From positions 1 through 64,000 of the forward strand of contig LLEY01000195.1 in assembly GCA_001414485.1 (NCBI GenBank): a stretch of 64,000 bases of DNA. Direction: 5' to 3'. This document shows, piece by piece, positions 48,401 to 59,968 of the stretch. The notes under the pieces were generated by a model. It searched no databases, was not told where the DNA came from, and worked only from the letters and a program-made list of their open reading frames with translations. Origin of the DNA: Calycina herbarum. Its lineage: Eukaryota; Ascomycota; Leotiomycetes; Helotiales; Pezizellaceae. A program made the position numbers and the translations under genes. Numbering within the stretch: the stretch's first letter is position 1; each line of letters begins with the position of its first letter.

Positions 48401-51230
48401 TGTTCTCTCTTTGCCTTTCGGATTTCCTGCCTTAGACTTCTACGAAGAGACTTCAAGGCTCGAGGGCTCGCGTTAAGCCTTTATACCTACCTTGCCTCGG
48501 TAGCCGCTATCTAGTATTCCTTGTTCCACCAGGGGTGTCCGAATCTATGTCCGAGACCTCGCTTAGTACTACAGAGGTACGCGCTATATACGCTCTCGGT
48601 AATAAATCCTACTAGGGCCTCTAGCGATTCCGTGTTTGGTTGTTACGTAAGTTTATATAGCTATTACGTTTCGAGCTTACTTTAGAGGGTAGTCTCGAAG
48701 GTTTTAATATCAAGAGTACTAAGTTTCAAAGGCGGATCCTTCTCTGTTAGGTTTCCTATATATAGAAGCTGGGTAAGAAGTAGGAGGTAGTTAGAGCTAT
48801 ACTTAAAGGTAAGGTCTATCTTAGTAGACGCCTCTCTTTAGTAGAGGTTGCTCGAGCAAAAGACAAGGTTAAGGGTGTTGCCGAGGTTGTACGTTTACGT
48901 CCTAGAAGGGGTAGAGAGTTGTAGCCCTCTATCCTCTATCTAGTTAATAAGCGAGGAGGCTTGTATACTTTCCTGCCTAAGGAAATCCGATTACTAGAGT
49001 TAGCTCTTTAAGTTCAAGTTACCAGCTATAAGGGTATTTGTTATAGTAATATATTATAAGTAAAGGACGAGGTTAATAGCCTCTCTAGCGCCCTTAGCGC
49101 CTAGGGGGGCGTTATATACGTTAAGGATATATAATAAGAGGCCTTAAGAGAGCGTGATCTCGATATAAACAAGGTCTCGGCATTTAAGCAAGGGTGTGAT
49201 CGGTGTTTGTTAACTTAAGAGAATCCTCGCTCCTTTTCGTATAAATATAAACACTCTAGGGTGGTCATTATTCTAGTTATATATAGGTATAAAGCAGGTG
49301 TAATTCGGGTAGCGTCTTATAATCTAATAACTAATCTCTCTCTAGTATATATACAGTTCCTAGATAAGGACTATATCGACTCATCTAGAGTAAGCTAGTT
49401 AGAGAACCAGCTCCTAGTACTTACTAGACTTATAAACGTTAATCTATAGAACTTAGAGGCAGTGGTTTTTAGTAAGCCCTTATCTACTTATAGAGAAACT
49501 ATAATAGTATTTCCTCGGGTTCTTCGAATAGAGAGGTCGTCGAGAGCCTCTTCTATAGGAGTGTCTATAGGGGTGTTAGAATCATCTTCTTAGGATAGTA
49601 AGATAGGCGAGGTAGGCGAGAGAGGTAAGAGGGGCAAGGAAGGTAAGGTAGGTAAGGTAGGTAGGACAGGCGAAGTAGGCGAGGTAGTCGAGTTAGAAGA
49701 GCTATCTACTCTAGCTTGTAGGGTAGCTGGAGCTTCTATGTCTCAGCTACTACAAGGGGAGTCTTCCTCCCTTCTTATCCGTATTTCATTATATACTCGT
49801 TAAATAGTTCTCTTATTCTCGGTTAAGAGGCGTGTCCCTAGGTTCCTTAGTCTAAGCTAGCACCCTAGGTCGTCTAAGGCGTAAGGTCTACTATAATATA
49901 GGCACTTTAGCTTACACTATATATATCTCAAACATATAGGGTGAAAGTCTTTAGAGTGTTAAGTAGTACTATATAGATAGTACTATTAGTTCTTCTTATA
50001 GTTCCTTTAGTTATACTACCCCTAGTACTTAGAGTACTATATAATTATAGAAACCTTAGAAAGAGGTTTAAAGAAGACTCTTCTACTAAGAAGAGATGTT
50101 ATATCTAGGATAGCGTAGCTGTCCTAGGCTTCTTCCTCTTTAAAGAAGACAGTCTAGGAGGTATAGAATAGCTTATCCGATAGCAAGATCCTTATTATAT
50201 CAACCTTTATAGGGGCTATTCTGATTCGTTCCTTAATTGCTATAGCTACTACTTTAGAAGTAGTAGAGACGAGAGTCGATATAATTACTCCTTTTTCGTT
50301 AATCTCAACGGCTTCGATACTTTAAGGTATCTCTAATAAGCGGTATACTACCCAGTTTTATAAGGTCTTAATCTTAGCTATAGAGAATAGCGTCTATATA
50401 AATGCCTTCTTTGTCGATAACAGGGCTTCTAAGACAGCCTCGTTCTTTAGTATAATAGCGAAACCAGAGCTAACTAAGAGGACCTCTTATATAAGCTCTT
50501 TATAGCCTATCTTTGGATTATAGAGGGCAAGAAAGATAGCTAGAGTAGAATGTTTCCTTTCTAGGGAATTAGAGAGTAGTCGGATAAAGACTCTAAGGTC
50601 TAGTTTAGCTAAAGAACCCTTGTTCTTATCCTTCTATAGCTTTGAAGTACTAGTAGAGAGAGGGAGAGAGTAGGGTATTATTACTAGTATGCTTTCAGGC
50701 GCTAAGGTACCTTTTATAGTCTATGTGTATAAAAAATTTTCGGCCGAGCCTAGAGGGGGGGGAGGAGTCGTAGATAGCGTAGGGCCCCCTCTATGTATAA
50801 TAGAGGAGGTTTCTAAGATTAAGGGTAGTAGGGGGGGTGTCTCTAAGGTATATACTTAGTAGAATAGTAGGCTAATATCGGCAACTTAAGTATAAAAGGC
50901 TCGGAGGTAGGGAAGAAGGTTAGGAGGGGCTTTGTTAAGAGTAGTACTTAGGTAGTAATCTACAGCTTCTATAGTTCCTCCGAAGAAGGTTTAGACTATA
51001 GTACTACGCTTAAGAGCTTTAGAAGTTGCTAAGACAAAGTGCTGTTGTATATTCAGAAGGGGGGGGATCGGGCGCCCTCTCTCTTTTCCTAGGTCTCTTC
51101 TCAGAGGCGTAGGTGAGGCCGGAGACCTCCTAAGAGAGGTCTCTATAGAAGGAAATCGGCTTATTAAGTGCGAGTAGATAAGAGCGAGTGATTTAGAACA
51201 AAAAATTCGATCTACGAAAAAAGGTATATA
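45413..51230 (-). mobile_element. Tad1-like LINE nested in the copia RT, RIP-decayed
   Basis: The insert is 5818 bp, flanked by a 16-bp target duplication (45397-45412 and 51231-51246, TAGAAGAGAGTGGTAT). The TTTATTTATTT run at the left edge is the AAAT-type 3' tail, so the element points to the minus strand. Minus-strand remnants: endonuclease near 48900-49460 (VDIVLI, NDHPRVFIFIRKGA), RT near 47300-48300 (LQGSPISPILF, then a Y-ADDI box), and RNase H near 46300-46560. An ORF1-like region lies at about 49700-51200. All frames are full of stops. The domain order, with a C-terminal RNase H, fits fungal Tad1/I-type LINEs. Confidence 0.82.
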
Positions 51231-52039
51231 TAGAAGAGAGTGGTATATTAAAGCTTATAATAGACTAGCTAAGTTTGAATTAAAGCCCTCTTTTAGCAAT
51301 CTAAGCGTATTTATTAATAGAGATAAGAGCTTGATTATTAGCCTCTATATTAATAATATAATTATACTAGGGCGCTCTTTAGATAAGGTTAACTCGTTTA
51401 AAGAGGGGTTTGGAAAACTGTATAAGCTTAAAGATATAAGGGAGATCGGCACGTTTCTTAGTCTTAAGGTTACATAGGATCGAGCGTCGCGGACGCTGAC
51501 TATTAGCTAGAAAAGCTACTCGCTTAAGCTAGTTAATAAGTATTTAAGGGGCAGTGATCAGGTAGATCCTACCTCTGTAGGTGGAATATAGACCCTTAGG
51601 AAAGCTAAGCAAAATGAACCCTAAGCTAATATTGCCTTATACTAAAGAGCTATTAGAAGTCTAATATATTTACAAAGAGGCACGCGGCTAGATATTACCT
51701 TTGCTGTTTACTAACTTATATAGTATTACTTAGACTCTACTATATAGTATTAGAATTACATATTACAGATCTTACGCTACTTAAAAGGTATACCCGGCTA
51801 TGCTATTCGCTATAGTAACTCGGAACGACTACAGGCCCTTAAGAGGTATTCTAACTCGGACTATGCTGGTGACCCAGCTGATCGACTATCGACTTATAGG
51901 TATATCTTCAAGCTCTATAAAGGATCTATTAATTAGACGTCGAAGAAGCAGCGGTTAATCTCTATATCGACTACTAAGGTAGAGTATATAGTACTTTACT
52001 AGACAAGTAAGCAGGCTGTCTAGTATAGTAGGCTATTGC

Positions 52040-52280
52040 TGTCAGGACTTATAGCAAATACTGATGAATTGAACTACAGAGGTGTCTATGTACAAGAAGA
52101 TTCGATTGTCCTTTCCAAGCCAGAGTCCTTACCAACTTATATACTCAGTTAACTCATTCTAGAGGGTTCTGCCAAGGGTACTCTCGAAGGTTCTGTTACG
52201 TCCATGCGTTGCCAAGCGAGGTCACGTGAATGCGTCGCTGGAGTACTCCAAGACTTATTCCACGGGTGTAACCCTTGACA
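52040..52280. mobile_element. Young solo LTR in the copia RNase H, with 5-bp TSD
   Basis: A 241-bp insert starts TGTCAGGACT and ends CCTTGACA, flanked by ATTGC on both sides (52035-52039 and 52281-52285). Its base composition is ordinary and it carries CpG- and CpA-rich tracts, unlike the TpA-saturated copia around it. It therefore probably arrived after the host element was mutated. The family is not otherwise seen in the window. Confidence 0.8.
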
Positions 52281-52685
52281 ATTGCGAGATATTAGCTATT
52301 CGTAGTACTTAAAAAACGACTTTATAGTCCTACTTCTCTACGATAATCAGTCAGCGATTACGCTTACTAAGAACCTAGAGAACTATGCCTAAAGCAAGTA
52401 TATTAATGTCCAATTCCACTATATACAGCAGCTTGTTATATATAATAAGATCATAGTTGATTACTGCCCTACGGCATATATACTTGCTAACGCACTTACG
52501 AAACCTCTACAACTATTAGTATTTAAGACATATATAAAGGGAATACTGTAGGAGGGATAAAGGACAAGAGGCTTACGCCTAGGTTTTTATGCCAGCTGGG
52601 CTTTTCCTAGGAGCTATACAAAAACTGCTTTTTACTTATATAGTTTTTGCAGAGTAGCTGTTATTAGATATAACCGTAAGGGGGC

Positions 52686-52893
52686 TGTTAATAGGTACGG
52701 TGATATCTGTTATATCAAGCCACTTAAGGAGATATCGGTATACCCGTCGGGCATACTAAGGAAGAGTTTTTCGGTAAATAGATGCGGCAATTGCTATTGC
52801 AAAGTTGTATATAAATGTGCCTTCTGCTCTTGTAGAGCATGGCATGGAATTTAAGTCTTTTACTCTCGCCCTCTGAAGTGCAGCATTGCAACA
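52686..52893 (+). repeat. Copia 3' LTR (208 bp)
   Basis: TGTTAATAGGTACGG to GCATTGCAACA, preceded by AAGGGGGC (polypurine tract). It is the same length as the 5' LTR and the solo LTR. Confidence 0.9.
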
Positions 52894-54200
52894 GTGGCGA
52901 CATCGATGCCAAAGAACGCACGATTGCCTGCAAATGGCAACATGGCCAAACGCCCTCTGCCCAAGAAGTCTCGTTTCCCAAGGTCCAGCATGTAGCCCCC
53001 AGGAGCAACACACTGCCATGATGCGTGGAGGAGCTCGCCAGATAGGGAATTCAGAACAAAATCAACTCCCCTGCCATCGGTGGCCCGCAGTACGTCGTCC
53101 ACGAAGCTGTCATACCGAGAGTGGAAGATGCGCTCTCGCGGTACATTCATCTCCTTCTCGAGGAAGTCGATCTTGGCAGGAGAGCCAACGGTACAGTAAA
53201 AATTGGCGCCGAGCCAGCGTGCGATGTGAATAGCAGCTATACCAACGCCACCGGCAGCGCTGTGAATGAGAAGTGTTTGGCCACGCTTCAAGCGAGCCTT
53301 CTCCACCAGGCTCCACACGACAGTAAGATATGGAATTAGTAAACTAGATGCCTCTTCATCGGTGAGAGCTAGGGAATTTGGTATCTTGACACAGAGTAGT
53401 CCTAACAACTGGGTTTCAGTTGCGAAAGTCCCATTTGGGAAGCCGAGGCCCATGACCCGATCTCCTACGGCAAGGTGATCAACGTTCTTGCCAACAGCCA
53501 TCACGATCCCCGAGCATTCGCAGCCAAGGCCATGGTATCCATCATCGTCAATGTGCTCCGGATCCATGATGCCCATTGCAACGGCAACGTCATGGAAGTT
53601 GAGGCCAACGTTCTTCACTCGCACTTGAATGCAATTCGGGTCCAGCAGAGGTAGGTCATGGCTGGTCCAGAACATGGTCTGCAGCAGACCAGGATTAGCG
53701 ATCACCAGGTGCTTCGCCCTCTGTGCCTCAGTAGTTTGGGCGAGCTCCTCTACAACAGAGCTCATATGCATTCGACTCACGAGCATTTGCTCGTCTCTCC
53801 AAACAAACTCGGAATCGATCTCTGGGTCGTCATGAAGAGTTGATCTTGAATTGCGCGCGGCGTCTTGCTGAGTGAGCAGTTGAGCGGCGGCCTGGCTGGC
53901 ATTATCGTCGAGACTGTCCAATTCTAGCGTTACGAGATCCACACCAAGCTCAGCACGAACACATCGAGCCATGCCAAGTATCTGCCCGTATTGTGGATCG
54001 CTGCATCCGATCTGGGCTGGAGGCATTAACCAGAGAAGGATGGCCCCCGAGAGGTCTGCAATGGTTTTGATCAAAGTATCCAGTGTCGCAGCATCGATAC
54101 TGGCCAGTAAGGCGCAATGGTCAGGCTCGACATCCAGGAGCGAGACCACATGCTGTCCGGGAGGCAAGTCGTCTTGACCCCAAATGCACTCGTTGATCTC

Positions 54201-54408
54201 TGTTGATAGGTACGGTAATATCTGTTATATCAAGCCACTTAAGGAGATATCGGTATGCCCGTCGGGCATGCCGAGGAAGAGTTTTCCGGTAAATAGATGC
54301 GGCAATTGCTATTGCAAAGTTGTATATAAATGTGCCTTCTGCTCTTGTAGAGCATGGTATGGAATTTAAGTCTTTTACTCTTGCCCTCTGAAGTGCAGCA
54401 TTGCAACA
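54201..54408 (+). mobile_element. Copia solo LTR inside PKS 2, with 5-bp TSD
   Basis: It is 208 bp, the same family and length as the LTRs at 41882 and 52686, flanked by ATCTC (54196-54200 and 54409-54413). The PKS frame before and after matches when the insert and one ATCTC are ignored. It is the least mutated of the three copies and represents an insertion followed by LTR-LTR recombination. Confidence 0.9.
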
Positions 54409-57400
54409 ATCTCCATTCCCCGAGAAACAAGCGCAGCACTCAAAGTCTTGCCAAAGTCGCTCAGGTCAGAGCTCGGCAACAGCAGTGTGACACTTCCCAT
54501 CTCGGACGTAGTGACGGTGGGGCGGGAGATGATATTCGCGTTTACGAACAACTGCGGATGCATGTTATCCCGGACGGCCGTCTCAACCCCGTTGAAACCA
54601 CTCTGGCGCAGCTTAGAATTCCAGGTCTCCACGCTTACGGGAGCCCGGTCGATTCTACCATCTTCAATGCCAACCCACCAGCCATCGAATAGCCCCATCG
54701 TTAGATCAATACATTTGTTGACTGCGGACACGTGTGTTAGATGCAATATGAACAAGCCAGCAGTGCTGGAACGGCATGACTTACCCGAGCACAGTTCCTG
54801 TAAGAAAAGATAGCCGTTGGGCTTCAATAGAGAACGGCATCTCTTCAAAGTATCGTCTAGATTCGGAGTCGCATGCAAGACCTAAAGATGACAGAGGGTC
54901 AACTCTTGTACCGCTCGCTCTGATGCAGGGATACATTACATTTGAAGCTACAATGAGATCAAAGCTCTCAGCCTCGAAACCTTGTTGAATAGGATCAATA
55001 CTGATGTCCAACGTAGCGTACTTGAGGTCACTGTAGTTGCTGAATCTCTCGCGGCACTGGCTAAGGAATCCAGTGGAGATATCAGTAACAGTATACGACT
55101 GATACAAGCGCTCTCTCTGCTGGGATTGCAACGCTTTCAGGACGCATGCGGTTGTTCCACCTGTGCCTGCACCAATCTGAATTGGACAAGTGCGAGTGTC
55201 AGAAAATTTACGAGATACACAAAACACCGAATAGAAGACTTGCCTCCAAGACACGAAGGTAAGGTCTGGACATCCCAAGAATGGCGAACCAATCATTAAT
55301 GTCGGACAAAGAGTTTGACTCATTGTAGAATCCAGGTAGCACGCCATCGACCAGGGCAATGTCTAAAAACAATTGCCGACCTTCAAGTATGTCGCCAATA
55401 TTGGAACAAACGCGCCACATAAGTTCTACGGCATTTTCGAATCGAGTGCCTTTACTACGCTCGCGACATGCTGCGATCTCTTTTTGTCGTTCTCCGCGAC
55501 TCATCCCAATCAGCTCAGCGGCGTCAGGTATAAGGCTTTGCCAATGCTCATCTCGGAGTTGTTTCTCTATGCCATTCATGAATTGCACGAAATGGGGTTG
55601 TGCGAATGAGGTGATGTCATTTGCGTCAAGTTTTATTTCGGCCGCACACATGAGACTCAAGCATTCAAGGAAGAGCAGCTCATCTGTCACATCGTCAGCC
55701 GGGCGGATCAATGTATCATGGCTCACGAAATCAATGGAGGGGTGCCATTCGAGCGACAGATATCCCAAGCCAGTCTCGCTTTATCCGCCAGATTTCGCCA
55801 TCTTTGCACCTTTTAGTCCCTTGAGCACATATGCCAATTCAGCACCAGCTATGCCATGAGAACTGGCTATTGTCGAGCCCTGGACAACAGCCGACGAAGT
55901 GTGGATATCCAGTGTTTTCAAGGTGCCTTTTGCGCTGACGTAAAATTGTTCTATGAAGGTCGGAAGCCACAATGTGTTGAATTCGCGATATTGACCTCGA
56001 GTGAGTGCAATGGCTTGAGACTGCAAGATCGTATCCATTGTAGAAGGGTGTAATAAGTAGGCTGTCGGATCCGCTGATCGATCCGTGACCTTCGCATTGG
56101 CCGCTTGTTCAACAGGGCTTGCTGTGATGTCGTACAGTCCCCTGAACATGGGTCCGTAGTTGAGGCCGACCTGTGCCATTGTATCGTACCATCGCGCAGA
56201 GTCGACCTTACGGATATACGGTTTAAGCTCCTGGTACGGCTCAGCTACAGCACAGCCATCCGTCACTATGCCCCAGCAGTGCTTTGTCCAAGTGCCGTTA
56301 CTCTCAGAAGCGATAGTGAAGTCCCACCACCGGCTTACATTCGTAGTAGTCCAGTCCCGCCTTCGCAGAGAGGTCATAATCTCTCGCATCCCTCGCTCGG
56401 TGATCAGCATTGCAGTAGCGATGTTGACTTCTTTTACTGTATATGAAGTCGAGGATGTAAGTTGTCCAACAGCTGCGCCAGCTATGGCAACGTAGCCGGC
56501 AGCCGGAAAGACAATATCCGTCTCCACGCAGTGGTCTGCTAGCCATGGCGCGTCACTGAGCTTGAGTAGATTTCTCCACACTGGCTCAATATCACTGCTC
56601 TCCAAAATGCGCAGTCCAAGCAGCTCATGTTTGCGATGCTTACGGTCTCTATACTCGGTCATCAACCGACTCTCAGTCCAGTAGCTGCCATCGTAATTCC
56701 AAGGATAAGTCGGAAGATCTGGCAGCGTAAAGGCGTCACTTGACTTTGGTATCGCAGGCTTCAGACCTAGAGACCAAAGTCTGCCAATGGAGTGGAGGAA
56801 AGTTTCTGCCTACAAATCGAGGAGTTCAGAGGTCAGCACAAGTATGACAAGGTTGGATCTTCTCGCAAAAGGGCAAGCTTACAGCGTCTTTGCCTCGTTC
56901 AGCGACAGCCACATACGGCGGTGTGAGACCACTTTCTTGGTAGATTTGACGAAGCGGACCGGCTAATGCGGAATGAGGACCTATCTCAAGGTGGACCATG
57001 TCCTCGCCAAGGTCTTTCAATAATTGCAACGCAGCGGTTCTGGAAAGAGCCGGGCGTTCCATGTTATGTATGAAGTATTGCGGGCCAGCAATTTTGGCCT
57101 CGGTAATTCTTCTGCCGTAGACTGTTGAGTACCAAGGGACTTTCGGCGCGTGGGGTGATAGATGATGAGCGATCAAAGAATAGTAAAGATCTGCTACAGT
57201 ACTCATGTGCGATGAGTGGTAGGCCATAGGAACGCGAAGTTGGCGAACAAACACATCTTGCCGATTTTGCTTGATGTTTGCCATCGTAGTTTGCAAGCCT
57301 GTCAAATCACCAGAAAGAGTAACACTGGCGTTGCTGTTGTCACACGCGAGGACCACACCAGGCTGGAGATATTGCTCAACCTCTTCCCGGCCCATACCAA

Positions 57401-59519
57401 TGGCTGCCATACCGCCGAGGAGCTTGTTGTGCGCACATGCGTATCCGCGGTAGTACGATGTGATGATGGCCTCCCGACTCGTGAGGGCTCCGGCGGCGTA
57501 GGCAGAAACAACTTCGCCGCTGGAGTGGCCAACGATGGCCGATGGGGTAATACCCCACGCTGCGAGAGTATCCACATAGGCGATCTGGATCGCCGTCGAG
57601 ACGGGTTGTGAAATCTCTGTCGAGCTGAATAGCTCCTTATCAGCTTTGTCAGACATCAGGAGATCTTTTAGGCTCCACGAAGGAGGATGCTCGACAGTTC
57701 GGAGGACGTCATCCATGCGTTGAATACTGGCCGCGAAGCATTCGTTCTCTTCAATCATCTCCCTTCCCATACCGACCCACTGAGCACCTTGTCCGGTGAA
57801 AACGAATACTACTCGATGGATTTTCTTGCTACTGACTGGGCTCGCAGCTTCGCTTATGTGTGTACCGTCCACGATACAGTAGGAACCCAGCTTTAGACGC
57901 TCTCTGCGCCAGGCAAGAGTATAAACCATGGACTCGAGTTTCTGGGGGTATTTATCGAGATACGTGCGGTATTCCTCGGCCATGCGTAAAACTGATGGTT
58001 CCGAATTACCAGAGAGAAGGAGCAAGTTCTTTCCGCGCGACCGTATACCCTTTTCGAGCCGATCTTGCCGGTGCTGGTTCTTATTCTCAATCCCAAGCGA
58101 TGCTGCAGAGTCAATGACTATGTGCACGTTGGAGCCTCCCAAGCCAAATGAGTTGATGCTCATGCGCTCGCGAACACCCACAGGCCACGGCTGCGGCTCA
58201 ATGGGCACGACAAGACCCCGATCCCATGGTATCTTTGGATTAGGATCGTGGAATTTGATGTTCGGGATGACGATTCTGGACTCGAGGGCGAGGGTGGCTT
58301 TGATGATGCTTGCCATAGAAGATGCGCCTTCTGCGTGTCCCATATTGGGCTTAACAGATCCAATATACACCGTATCCTCTCCACCAAAGCATTGCGCGAT
58401 GGCTGCAGTCTCGAGGGGATCCCCAACAAGGGTGCCAGTTCCATGCAACTCGACCACTTTGGTTTCTGACAATTGGAGCCCGGCTGCTGCATATGTGTGC
58501 CGGATGAGGGCTTCTTGGGCAAGCGCGTTCGGTGTCCCGAATGTTCGGGAACCATCGCCGCCATCTGCATTGCTGCCGCAAGCTCGAATCACTGCACGGA
58601 TAGGATTTCCATCGCGGACTGCGTCACGGAGAGGTTTGACGTATAGAGCACAGACAGACTCGCCACGAGCAAAGCCATCTGCCTTGGCATCAAATGTCTT
58701 GCAGTCTCCGTCCGGTGCAAGGACACCGAGAGAAGACATCTCGATGCTTGCCCGAGGTGTCAAAATCAGGTTTGCTCCTGCGACAATTGCCGACGAGCAG
58801 GATCCGAAGCGAATGGATTGTATGGCAGCATCTAACGCACCCGCCGTTGCTGAACAAGCAGTCTTGATGAGGACGCTGGGTCCTAGGAGATTGTATTCGA
58901 AGGCAAGCCGGTTTGGGAGAACAAAGTCTGATTTGCCCATGACTCGATGAGACGCAGTGTGCTGAAAATCCATGTCTTGCAAGTCTTCCCAGCCTGTAGT
59001 AAAGTCACCGACAAACGTCCCAATATCCTTGCCACGAAAATCTGCCTCTCCAGCACTTTCAAACGCCTCACGCGTGACCTCCAAGAGAAGTCGCTGGCTC
59101 GGGTCTGTCGACGATACCTCTGCATTGGACATGCCGAACATTGAGGTGTCGAACTGAGAAAGGTCCTCATCAATAAAGTAGGCATACGGCGTTGCAAGAC
59201 TTCCTGCCTTCTTCGGGTCTGAAGCATTGTAATAAGCATCAACATTGAAACGTTCTTTGGGCACCGCCGATTTTCCGTCTCTCTTCCCCACAAGGAGATC
59301 GAAGAATTGCGAGGGGGACCGGAGTCCACCAGGCAATCTTAGCCCCATACCACATATCGCTATGTCTGTCTCTTTCAAGCGGTTCCTCGCTCCTCCCTCA
59401 ATGTTACCATTAACGCTACCATTGACGCTGCCATTGATGTACCCGTTTGTATGGCCACGCATGTGACCGTTGGTCGCACCAACCTCTGTGGTTGCCGTTG
59501 TTAGTTCCTTTGGCGGCAT

Positions 59520-59968
59520 GGTCCCGGCTGTTTTCACTCTGACCGCGCTGCTGGAACGTTGTGCGGAAATATTCAACAAAGGCACAATAATATTCACATG
59601 CGTCTAGCAATTGGAATGATCTGAGTAATGTCTATCTAATGTGTGATCACTGTGCTCGCAACTGCTACTGTATCCAAGTGAATGCTGATGCCAAAACGAA
59701 GGGCTGGAAGCTAAGCAGGTCCACGAACCCGTTTGCCCCGACTTTGGCTAGACGAATTGCAACGCTTTGCTTTGCACGCGGTACCTTGAATACCCACACA
59801 ACGTTCTTCACATCACGGTCGTTCGTTCCACTTACTTCCAATGGGTTACCTCTTTGTAGCCTGATCCCGTTCTACAGAAGGTGACTTTTCCATTTTGTCC
59901 AAGAAAGTCCAAACCTATCAGTGTCTACAACCCGCATTACGATTACTTCAATTGGGCTGTGTTCAGCA
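59520..59968. promoter_or_regulatory. Bidirectional promoter region, PKS 2 and CoA ligase
   Basis: The region is 449 bp between divergent start codons (PKS 2 at 59519 and ligase at 59969). Head-to-head arrangement is common for co-regulated cluster genes. No specific regulator motif was identified. Confidence 0.6.

Larger units (their letters stand above)
41882..52893 (+). mobile_element. Ty1/copia retrotransposon inserted in PKS 2 (11.0 kb with nested elements)
   Basis: LTRs of 208 bp (41882-42089 and 52686-52893, TGTTGATAGG...TTGCAACA) are flanked by the 5-bp duplication GTGGC (41877-41881 and 52894-52898). A GGTTATAAGCCCGG primer-site-like sequence follows the 5' LTR. Remnants in order: gag (42160-43010) with a decayed zinc knuckle (CYCYGEEGH, two Cys changed to Tyr), protease/integrase (43200-44400), RT (45060-45400, continuing at 51250), and RNase H (51780-52480). 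This is copia order. Without the nested LINE and solo LTR it is about 4.9 kb, normal for copia. TAG/TAA codons and TpA richness show RIP. The RT box reads YINN. Confidence 0.9.
40466..59519 (-). pseudogene. Highly reducing polyketide synthase 2, disrupted by retrotransposons and a stop
   Basis: The start is MPPKELTTAT at 59519. Exons are 59519-56883, 56809-55244, 55176-54940, 54881-54785, and a last exon split into 54721-54409, 54195-52894 and 41876-40466. The coding parts total 2521 codons including the stop. Domains: KS with Cys222 in TACSAT, plus LHGTGT and MGHAEG; AT with GHSSGE; DH with His972 and Asp1138; MT with IGAGTGG at 1402; ER with AAGGVGIAA; KR with GGLGGLG; ACP with Ser2468 in GADSL. 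The N-terminus has NGS/NGN repeats. A copia solo LTR interrupts codon 1617 and a full copia element interrupts codon 2051. Codon 1222 (55783-55781) is TAA. The intron after 55244 uses a GC donor. The remaining sequence is well conserved, so loss looks recent. Confidence 0.9.

Noticed and set aside
55783..55817. A 35-nt intron to remove the PKS 2 TAA codon
   Set aside because: It is too short for a fungal intron and would shift the frame away from the conserved linker that follows.
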